From contig JBCCFC010000589.1 of the NCBI GenBank assembly GCA_039029935.1, positions 1 to 8,332 of the forward strand: DNA of 8,332 bases. The letters are read 5' to 3'. Each line of letters starts with the position of its first letter. Position 1 is the first letter of the stretch. Shown in pieces: positions 1 to 7,900 of the stretch. The notes below the pieces were generated by a model. The model was given only the letters and a program-made list of their open reading frames with translations, was not told where the DNA came from and searched no databases. Origin of the DNA: G039029935 sp039029935 (GTDB lineage Bacteria > Chloroflexota > Anaerolineae > Caldilineales > Caldilineaceae). Position numbers and translations under genes: made by a program.

Positions 1-22
1 CCCCCCCCCCCCGACGGGGGGG
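1..22. repeat. Poly-C/poly-G inverted homopolymer pair
   Basis: Twelve C (1-12), the spacer GAC, then seven G (16-22). The runs could pair as a 7-bp all-GC hairpin with a three-base loop. It lies at the very edge of the window, so it may be a contig-end or homopolymer artefact rather than a real element. The rest of the leader to 124 shows no convincing promoter or ribosome binding site. Confidence 0.6.
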
Positions 23-124
23 AGTGAACGATTACAGACAAGCCAAGGGAAAATAAATCATTACACACCTATCCCATATCAATCCAAAAATCGTCTACTA
101 CAGCTTTATACGTTCCACAGACGC

Positions 125-3100
125 ATGACACTGGCGACGGGCTTTGTCGACCGCTATTTTTCGTTGTGGCGGACGATGAAGCAGACATGGCAGCATCGGA
201 TTGTTGATCTCTTGTTCCACACAGACAAGAGACCCATAGTCCAAAAGTTGGCGCGCACAGCCGTGAGCAGCGCAGTCGGGGCATCCATGCTCTTCACATC
301 AGCCGTTCCTGCTGTACAGGCGGGTACGATTACGGTCAATACGGAAAAGATTGGCGTCTCCTCAGATTGTGATTTGGTGGAGGCCATCACGGCTGCCAAT
401 GCTGACACGGACAATGACTGTACAGGAACAGCGAATGATGGCGCAGGCACACACGCCGATACCATTCAATTTAGTATTGCGCCAACCAACACGATTACGC
501 TGACCGCAGAGAACAACACATCGCACGGACGCACAGGGTTACCCGTCATCACAAGCACCATCACCATCAATGGTGGGAGTGGCATCACCATTACCCGTGA
601 TAGCGGCACAAACTTTCGTTTCATGGATGTGGATGGTGGGCACTTAACGATTGATCAATTAACCCTGCACAATGGGTATCTCGATACGGGTGCTGGATCA
701 AATTTTAGCGGCGGTGGCATCATTGTTCACAATAATGGACATCTGACGGTGACCAACAGTACCTTTTTGACCAATACAGCGGATGATAGGGCGGGAGCCA
801 TTGCACTGCGCAGTGGCAGTTCGGCGCAGGTGCTGACCAGTACTTTCTCCTTTAATAAAACAAAGGAGGATGATGGGGGCGCACTCTATGCGGATAACAG
901 TACACTCACGATTGCCAACAGTGTATTCTCTCACAATTACTCAAAAGATAATGGCGGCGCACTTTATACAAAAGGCAATAGCATTGTACACACCACGAAT
1001 AGTACGTTTACAAACAACACAGCAAGTGATCTCGGCGGGGCAATTGCATTCCAAGATGGCACTTCAGCACGGATATCAAAAAGCACCTTTTCCTCGAGTC
1101 GGGCAAATAAGTTTGATGCAGGCGCAATCCTTGTTCACACGAGTGAATTGGACGTTGATGACAGCACATTTTCTTATAATTATGGAAAGGACAATGGTGG
1201 AGCCATTTACCTGAATGGTACGAGCAAAATAACTGTTACAAACAGTACATTTTTAACCAACACAGCATATGATATGGGGGGCGCAATCGGGCTGAATAAT
1301 GAAACCTCAGCGCAGGTGTTGACAAGCACCTTTTCCTTTAATAGAGCGGATAATCATGATGGCGGCGCACTCTATGCGGATCAGGGTACACTAGAGATTG
1401 TCAACAGCACGTTTTCGGGAAATTATGCGAAGGATAATGGCGGTGCAGTGTACATTAAAAATGGTAGCAAGATGACCGTCACCAACAGTCAATTTTTCAC
1501 CAACACTGCAAAGGATAAGGGAGGCGCAATCGCACAGAGGAGTAATAGCTCGACGCAAGTATCATCAAGCACCTTTTCTTTCAATAAAGTGAATACTTGG
1601 CATGGGGGCGCAATTTATGCGTATGATGGCGTTTTCGATATTGCCAACAGTACGTTTTTGACCAATACCGCGTCTCAGAAAGGGGGCGCGATTGCGTTTG
1701 ACTCAGGTAGTTCTTCACAGGTGTTGACAAGTACCTTTTCTTTGAATCAAGCGGGTGATGATGGCGGTGCAATCTATACTGATGATAGTCATCTCAATAT
1801 TGTCAATGGTACTTTTTCTCACAACAAAACGGATAAGGCAGGGAGTGCGCTTTATGTTGATAATAGTAGTGTTGTCACCGTCACAAACAGCAATTTTTTG
1901 ACAAATACGGCGGGCCAGAGTGGTGGCGCAATTGCGCTCGACAATTATAGCTCGACACGAGTCTTGACGAGTACGTTCTCCTTTAATAAAGCAAATACGG
2001 GCAGTGGCGGCGCAATGTGGGCGACGTTTGATAGTGACTTTGACGTTTCAGGCAGCACGTTTTCGTACAATTATGCAGCGTTTGATGGCGGTGCAATTTA
2101 CATTATCAATAATAGTAGTGCCTTGACCATCACGAACAGCAGCGTTATCTCCAACGGGGCGAAACGAGATGGTGGCGGTCTCATGGTAGACGTTGATAGC
2201 CGCATGTTGATCAGCAATACGCTCGTTCACCACAACTATATCGGTACGAGTTTTGGTGAAGGAGGCGGTGTTGCTGTGGATAAAAACAGCACCGCCACCA
2301 TTATCAACAGCAGCATCTCCTATAATGGTCTAAGAAATAGTAATACGACGGAAGGTGGTGGGCTTTGGCTGGATGACAACAGCACCGTCCACATGCGCAA
2401 CAGCGTGCTCCTCTCCAATAAGGGCACAAGAGGTGGGGGTGTTTATTTAGATGGTGAATCAAATACAATCATCATGACAAATACCACCGTCAGCGGCAAC
2501 TATGGATCTTTCGACGGGGGTGGCCTGTCTAGTGATGGGGATGATACAATCACGCTTGTAAACACAACGGTCACAGGCAATAGAACGACCGATGATGGCG
2601 GTGGCGTCTATCTAAAATCATCGGACACCTTAAACCTCGTCAATAGTTTGATTGTAGGCAACAGTGCGCCGGGTGATGGCGATGAAATCGATGCCAACTC
2701 GGGTACGGTCAACGCAACAGGCTATAACCTTCTGGGTGACAGCGGTGACACAAACGCACAGGCATTTTCTGGCTTTACAATGCCTGCCAATGTCATCGTT
2801 TCTACCAGCGATGGGGATACACCCAAGGCAATCACCAGCATTCTGGACACAAACTTGGCTGTTAATGGCTCAACCTATAGCCATCTACTGAGCCATGCAC
2901 TGACAGCATGTAGCCCTGCCATTAATGCGGGTGATAACAGCCAAATATCAGGTGTGAACTATGATCAGCGTGGGCGTGGTTTCCCACGTATCGTCGACAG
3001 CACCGTTGACATTGGCGCATATGAAGCGGTTGTTAGTTATTGTGGCCCAAATATTACGATGGATAGCCCTACCGCATCCGAAGGCGCAAGCAACATCCAG

Positions 3101-4813
3101 TTCACCATCAGCATTTCACAGCCACATACGGCCACGGTCACGGTTGACTATACGACAGTGGATGGTACGGCAACGACAGGGAACGATTTTACCGCAACCA
3201 GTGGCACGGCAACGATTCCCGTTGGCAGCACCAGTACACAGGCAACTATCCCATTGGTTGATGATATCGCAGTGGAAACCAGCGAGACTTTCTCACTCAA
3301 ATTGCGAAATCCAATCAACGGCGTCATTGTCACAAAATCGAACACAGGCACGATTACGAACGAGGACGCACCAAGCATTGCTGTCAACGATCCATCGGCC
3401 AACGAAACAGCGGGCAACATTGTCTTCACGGTACAACTCTCCACGCCAGGACTGAGCGATGTCACCTTTAGCTATACAACAGAGGACATCTCGGCCCATG
3501 CACCAGACCACTACACGGCACAGAGCGGTACGGCAACCATTCCCGCAGGTTCAACCAGCGTCAATATTGTTGTGCCAATTGAAAACCTGAACGTTGGGCA
3601 GGGTGATCGTGAGCTGAAATTGGTCATCAGTGGTGTTTCTGGTGTGGCTGGTATTGACAGTATTGGCATTGGCACGATTATTGACAATAACTTCCCGACG
3701 GTGACACCTACATCGACACCAAGTAGTACGCCGACTGCAACGAACACACCGACTGCGACAAGTACACCCACGGCGACGAGTACACCGACTGCCACTGTCA
3801 CCAGTACATCGACACCCACCAGTGTGCCAACGATGACACCGACGGCGACAAGTACCAGTACACCTGTACCGACAGATACACCTGTACCAACGGACACGCC
3901 TGTGCCGACTGCTGTAGCTGCGCCAGTTGATACAGCAACGCCAACGAGTACACCTGTGCCTACTGACGTACCAACGGCCACATCAACGGCAACAGCCACC
4001 GCACCTGTACCAGCGAATACATCAACGCCGACTGCTACATCAACGGCAACGGCCACCAGCACATCGACACCCACTGGCATACCCACATCCACCAGTACAC
4101 CTGTACCCACATCCACCAGTACACCTGTACCAACAAGTACGCCTGTGCCGCTGGCTGCGATTGTGGAGGGATTGATCAATGATGCCATTGAGGATGGTGA
4201 TGACAGCTTTGATGCGGCTGAGGTCTTTGGTGAGGGTGTCACGCCACAGGAGGTGATTGATGCCGCAGAAAATATCGCGGCGGTCGATATGGCCGTCATT
4301 GCGGATGGCAATACCGCCTCACCGGGCGAGCAGACATCATTTACCATCACCTTTGGCAATCCAGATGACGACGAACTGACACAGGTGATCATCATCATCG
4401 TGATCCCAGAAGGCACAGTCTTTGACAGCGAAGGCAGTGGTCTGCAAACAGACGGTATCCATGCAGCAAGTCAAGCACAGACGACCGATGCTGTGTGGCA
4501 ACTGCTAGATGGCAGCGGTCCATGCCCCGATGGTGCACCCGCCGGAACCGTCTGTGCGTTGCGTATTGGCACACTTGCCAGCGGTGACACAGGCGCGGCC
4601 ATCCTCAACACACGCGTGGATGAGAATGCACAGAGCGGCGATACCATCACGCTCAACGGACGTATCGACGCTGCCAACCTGACCGATACCCAAGTCTTCC
4701 GCTTGAACAACCAGACCGCTATCGATATCGGTGTGCCAACCGCGTTGGATGACACGAATGAGCCAGATCAACCAAAGCGATGGTTTACGTTTCTGCCATT
4801 TATTGGGCGATAG
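125..4813 (+). CDS. Giant secreted beta-helix (Pmp-like) surface protein with Calx-beta domains and Thr/Pro stalk
   Basis: This is probably an exported cell-surface protein for adhesion or matrix contact; the ligand cannot be read from sequence. A signal peptide covers about residues 36-66: basic KRPIVQKLAR, a hydrophobic core, then a likely cut after VQA. A CSLREA-like motif (DCDLVEAITAANAD, 81-94) follows. Residues about 176-850 form a right-handed beta-helix: 17 rungs with GGA[IL]-type turns and FxxN strands, as in chlamydial Pmp repeats, then six rungs with GGG[LV]. A choice-of-anchor Q segment (SPAINAG, DQRG, DIGAYE) ends near 968. Two Calx-beta domains lie at about 976-1080 and 1084-1188; the second lacks the usual DD/ExxE acidic set. 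The Thr/Pro stalk spans 1191-1342 and a DUF11-like sandwich about 1386-1530. The tail ends FLPFIGR. There is no autotransporter barrel. The frame is open upstream to base 1 without ATG or GTG. ATG at 176 is an alternative start; neither start has a clear Shine-Dalgarno. Confidence 0.93.
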   Translation: MTLATGFVDRYFSLWRTMKQTWQHRIVDLLFHTDKRPIVQKLARTAVSSAVGASMLFTSAVPAVQAGTITVNTEKIGVSSDCDLVEAITAANADTDNDCTGTANDGAGTHADTIQFSIAPTNTITLTAENNTSHGRTGLPVITSTITINGGSGITITRDSGTNFRFMDVDGGHLTIDQLTLHNGYLDTGAGSNFSGGGIIVHNNGHLTVTNSTFLTNTADDRAGAIALRSGSSAQVLTSTFSFNKTKEDDGGALYADNSTLTIANSVFSHNYSKDNGGALYTKGNSIVHTTNSTFTNNTASDLGGAIAFQDGTSARISKSTFSSSRANKFDAGAILVHTSELDVDDSTFSYNYGKDNGGAIYLNGTSKITVTNSTFLTNTAYDMGGAIGLNNETSAQVLTSTFSFNRADNHDGGALYADQGTLEIVNSTFSGNYAKDNGGAVYIKNGSKMTVTNSQFFTNTAKDKGGAIAQRSNSSTQVSSSTFSFNKVNTWHGGAIYAYDGVFDIANSTFLTNTASQKGGAIAFDSGSSSQVLTSTFSLNQAGDDGGAIYTDDSHLNIVNGTFSHNKTDKAGSALYVDNSSVVTVTNSNFLTNTAGQSGGAIALDNYSSTRVLTSTFSFNKANTGSGGAMWATFDSDFDVSGSTFSYNYAAFDGGAIYIINNSSALTITNSSVISNGAKRDGGGLMVDVDSRMLISNTLVHHNYIGTSFGEGGGVAVDKNSTATIINSSISYNGLRNSNTTEGGGLWLDDNSTVHMRNSVLLSNKGTRGGGVYLDGESNTIIMTNTTVSGNYGSFDGGGLSSDGDDTITLVNTTVTGNRTTDDGGGVYLKSSDTLNLVNSLIVGNSAPGDGDEIDANSGTVNATGYNLLGDSGDTNAQAFSGFTMPANVIVSTSDGDTPKAITSILDTNLAVNGSTYSHLLSHALTACSPAINAGDNSQISGVNYDQRGRGFPRIVDSTVDIGAYEAVVSYCGPNITMDSPTASEGASNIQFTISISQPHTATVTVDYTTVDGTATTGNDFTATSGTATIPVGSTSTQATIPLVDDIAVETSETFSLKLRNPINGVIVTKSNTGTITNEDAPSIAVNDPSANETAGNIVFTVQLSTPGLSDVTFSYTTEDISAHAPDHYTAQSGTATIPAGSTSVNIVVPIENLNVGQGDRELKLVISGVSGVAGIDSIGIGTIIDNNFPTVTPTSTPSSTPTATNTPTATSTPTATSTPTATVTSTSTPTSVPTMTPTATSTSTPVPTDTPVPTDTPVPTAVAAPVDTATPTSTPVPTDVPTATSTATATAPVPANTSTPTATSTATATSTSTPTGIPTSTSTPVPTSTSTPVPTSTPVPLAAIVEGLINDAIEDGDDSFDAAEVFGEGVTPQEVIDAAENIAAVDMAVIADGNTASPGEQTSFTITFGNPDDDELTQVIIIIVIPEGTVFDSEGSGLQTDGIHAASQAQTTDAVWQLLDGSGPCPDGAPAGTVCALRIGTLASGDTGAAILNTRVDENAQSGDTITLNGRIDAANLTDTQVFRLNNQTAIDIGVPTALDDTNEPDQPKRWFTFLPFIGR
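752..2131 (+). repeat. Higher-order 243-nt (81-aa, three-rung) repeat array in the beta-helix
   Basis: The TNST-type codons that open the rung TVTNSTFLTNTA recur at 752, 995, 1238 and 1481, exactly 243 nt apart. They recur again at 1643 (162 nt later), 1883 (240 nt) and, diverged, at 2132 (249 nt). Each full unit has three rungs of about 27 residues. Rung A is TVTNSTFLTNTA..GGAIA, rung B is VLTSTFSFN..GGALYA, and rung C is IANSTFSxNYxKDNGGAxY. The fourth unit is one rung short. The 17-base string GGCGCACTCTATGCGGA recurs at 878 and 1364, two units apart, which indicates DNA-level duplication rather than only structural convergence. Confidence 0.9.
3695..4150 (+). repeat. Thr/Pro-rich stalk with nested tandem nucleotide repeats
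   Basis: This stretch encodes 152 residues made almost only of T, P, S, A and V (TPTATSTPTATSTP, PVPTDTPVPTDTP). It would be an extended stalk separating the beta-helix and Calx-beta head from the C-terminal domain, and is a likely O-glycosylation target by analogy with other Thr/Pro linkers. At DNA level it holds 18-nt units starting at 3863, 3881 and 3899 (encoding PVPTDT). It also holds an exact 24-nt tandem duplication at 4081-4104 and 4105-4128. Confidence 0.9.
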
Positions 4814-4834
4814 TGATGAGTGATGAGTGATGAG
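4814..4834. repeat. Three tandem TGATGAG heptamers
   Basis: TGATGAG occurs three times in perfect tandem directly after the TAG stop of the surface-protein gene. The unit supplies further stop codons (TGA, TAG at junctions) in several frames and abuts the hairpin that follows. No function is known to me. Confidence 0.85.
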
Positions 4835-4900
4835 AACCGTAGACCGTCCTTTCAGGGCGGTGAGCGTACTAACTGCCCTAAAAGAGCGGTCTACGGTTTT
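4835..4900 (+). terminator. Long hairpin followed by TTTT, probable terminator
   Basis: AACCGTAGACCG (4835-4846) is perfectly complementary to CGGTCTACGGTT (4887-4898). The stem continues inward between about 4849-4861 and 4872-4884, with two mismatches and a G-T pair, leaving a loop of about ten bases. The stem runs into TTTT (4897-4900), so it fits a rho-independent terminator for the plus-strand gene. On the minus strand no T-run follows, so it is not clearly bidirectional. The stem is longer than a typical terminator and could instead be a dispersed palindromic element. Confidence 0.6.
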
Positions 4901-4964
4901 ATGATCTTTGAATGGGCAGACGGAGTGTGCTAACTGAACAGATGTTTTGTAGAATCGCGTAAAT

Positions 4965-7900
4965 TCAAACTATTATCTGGTCATGAATCCGTTGACGCGT
5001 TTCGGCGGCGGTGGCGGGATTTTGTGCAATAGCTTGCAGGTCCATCGTAAGCTGTTGCGTCTGGCATTCGTTGGTCGCCCCTGTCTGCTGCGCATGCTTG
5101 ATGGCAATATAGGCAAGCCCAGCCTGTGATTCCAGGCGAATGGGCAGCGCGTGGGTTTCCAGCGTTTCCTCATAAATTCGTTGAAAATACGCCTCCGCCT
5201 CTGTGAACTCACCCAGCCCCATCAATGCCCACCCCAATGTCGGCATCGCTTTGGACCGTAGAGACGGGTGACATCTATGCAAATTTTCTGTTAACAACGC
5301 TTTTGCCTGGGCATAGTCCCCCACTCGCTCGGCCAAACAACCCTGTGCCCACTTTGCCTGCGCCGTTGCGAATGGGAATTGGTATGTCTCTGCTAGGTGT
5401 AGCCCCTCCTGGTAACGCTGCGCAGCCTTATCCAGCCGAGCCTGCAAGCGTAGCGCATCACCACACAGAATGATGCTATCAACCAGCAAATAGAGTAGGT
5501 TGCGCTTGCGGGTGAGTGCAATGCCTTCTTCAAATAGTGCTTCTGCATCACGATATCTGCCTAGACGTAATTGTATCACCCCTCGTATCAGTTGACTCTG
5601 CGCTAGCCCCCAACTGATATCGACTGACATTAATCGTTTGTGTCCTTCATCTGCCAGTTGTTCTGCCTCCGTATAGTGCCCAAGAAGACACTGCAACTCG
5701 GCCAGAAAAATACGAAAGTTCCCTTGATACCCCTCCCGACTGGGCGGAATGATCGCCAGCCCCTCTTTCAAAAATGCTTGTGCCTCTTTGAGGTTGCCCG
5801 CACGTGATGTTGACCCTAATACCAGAAGCCCAAATACCTTGGCAACAGGCTGATCAGTCTGCTCTAGTCTAGAGAGGCCAGTACGGACAGCAACTTCTGC
5901 CTCTGCAAATCGCCCAAGACGTGCCAACGCCCAACCAACATAGGTTTGGAGACGCCCGACAAGGAGCATAAGCGGATGGTTTGGGGGGAGATTTTGTGCT
6001 GTCAACAAGGTCGAGAAAACATGGAATGCATGACCATATAGATCCAATCCATCTGCAAATAACCCATTGCCTTCTTGAAATAGAAAGAGCCCCTGCATAC
6101 TTTTGTGTAGTTCAGCAACCATGCGCGAGGTGACAGCCTGTCGCCATGCGGCGCGTATATTATCCATCTCACGACTGATATCAGCAATCACAATTGTCTG
6201 TTCGGTCCCTTTAAACTTGTCCTCGCTTTGTACCAAGATATCGAGATAGTAGCGAGCAAAGTCCGCTTCTACAGCCATCGTCTCTTGCGGCCACTGTTGA
6301 AGGTTTCGTCTTGCAAATTCTCGGATGCTACGGTGCATCGTATAGCGCGTGTCGCCAACTCGATTCAAGAGCGATTGATTGAAGAGCGACATGAGGCGAG
6401 GGATCGAGGCGTTGGTAATCGTGCGGGCGGCCTGATAATCAAAAGTGTTGGGGAAGATGGAAAGTTTGGCAAGCAGAAGCTGGTCTTCAGGCGTGAGTAG
6501 TTGCCAAGAGCGGTGAAACACGGTGTGTAGCTTGCGTTGGTCTTCGGGCAAATCCTGTAGGTCGGCCTCTAAAACATCCAAACTCTGCGTCAGTTCCTCG
6601 GCAAGTAGTGCTACCCCAAAAAACGGCAACATACTGACGGCCAACTCAATCCCTAGAGGAAGGCCATCCACCAAGTGACATATTTGTATCACTGCCAGCG
6701 CATTTTGTGAATTTAGGTCAAAACTAGGATCAACCCGTTGGGCGCGCTGGGTGAACATGGCAACGGCTTCGCTCTCTTCAATGATATGGTTGATATCTGT
6801 CGTGACCTGCAAGGAATTCCCTGCATGATGCTGTCCATTACGGAATAAATGGTCCGTTTCGACCGTAACCTGCTCTGGTGTTGCGAGACTCGGCATCATG
6901 GCTTCGGGAAGAGATGGCAGAGACAGTTTGTTCAATGAAAGGAGTGTTTCACCGCGTACATTGAGACGGGCGCGCGACGTGATAACAATGGTTAGACCCG
7001 GGGCATGGGTCAACAACGTTACAATAGAGTCGGTGGTATCCAATAGCTGTTCAAAGTTGTCTAAAATGAGTAAGAGCTGCCGAGAACGTAAATATACCTG
7101 CAACTGTGCCCAGGAGGATACCTGTCTTTGAAAATCACAGCCAATCTCCTCCGCAATGGCGACGCCAATCGCTTCATGATATTCTGGCTCTTCGCTTATA
7201 TCCGCATGATATCCTGGGCCGCGCTCTATGGCATGATTTGCGCCGTGATTTGTGCCGTGATCTGTGCGATGGTGAATAGGGACGCCCCTATCTACGTTCT
7301 TTTTAACGATTTCAATACCAGCAAGAGACACAAAGAAGATACCATCAACAAACGCTGCCGTCTGCGACTGTAGCAACCGTTGACCAAGTGCCTTTGCCAA
7401 AGATGTTTTGCCCATACCACCTGCCCCCACAATGGTCAGGAGACGACAATCAGGCTCCACCACTTGGGTTTGTAGATAGGCCAACTCGTCTGTGCGACCA
7501 ATAAATGTGCTGAGAGGATGGGTCAGATTATTGGGTCTCATCTGTATAGCGGTTGGCGTCTGTATGTGGCTATTTGTCGATAACGCCCACGATTGTTTAT
7601 TTTCTTCTCTGTGGACTACTTCAGCGGTGACTATTTCTGGAGGTAATCGCTCACTCTCCCCCGTCGGCTGAGCTTGTCGAAGCCAACGTCCCCCTTCGAC
7701 AGGCGTTCGACTGAGCTCAGCCGAAGGCTCAGGGGTCTGAACAGTTACTCCTGAAGTGACTATTTCTGGCGTTGCTAATCCTGTTGTTTGTGACTTTCGC
7801 TGGTGAATTGAAAACGATTGGTCTCGATGTACCCTAGAAGGCCGTGTATCTTGAAGTTCTTTATATAAGGCTGTTAGCTCTGGTGATGGCGTTGCGCCCA

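Noticed and set aside
125..175. Firm choice of ATG 125 over ATG 176 as the translation start
   Set aside because: Neither start has a Shine-Dalgarno, and the frame is open upstream to base 1, so the sequence cannot decide; 125 was kept as the first ATG.
752..2131. Regularly spaced repeats resembling a CRISPR array
   Set aside because: Repeats are imperfect, multiples of three, and encode rungs of one continuous protein; there are no constant repeats with unique spacers.
2961..3455. 164-aa plus-strand frame in a second phase
   Set aside because: It overlaps the Calx-beta coding region, has biased Arg/Gln/Ser shadow composition and no recognisable domain.
3511..4416. 301-aa minus-strand open frame rich in Val and Gly
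   Set aside because: It is the antisense shadow of the Thr/Pro stalk; repeated ACA/ACC/CCx codons read backwards as Val/Gly without stops.
4835..4900. Bidirectional terminator serving both convergent genes
   Set aside because: Only the plus strand has a T-run after the stem; on the minus strand the stem is followed by CTCATCACT.
5225..5473. 82-aa plus-strand frame
   Set aside because: It lies wholly antisense to the TPR region of the regulator and shows no domain or start signals.
7128..7373. Plus-strand 81-aa frame with hydrophobic MICAVICAVICAMV, like a membrane peptide
   Set aside because: It is the complement of the 12-nt His-rich tandem repeat inside the regulator, with no ribosome binding site and a complete coding frame on the other strand.
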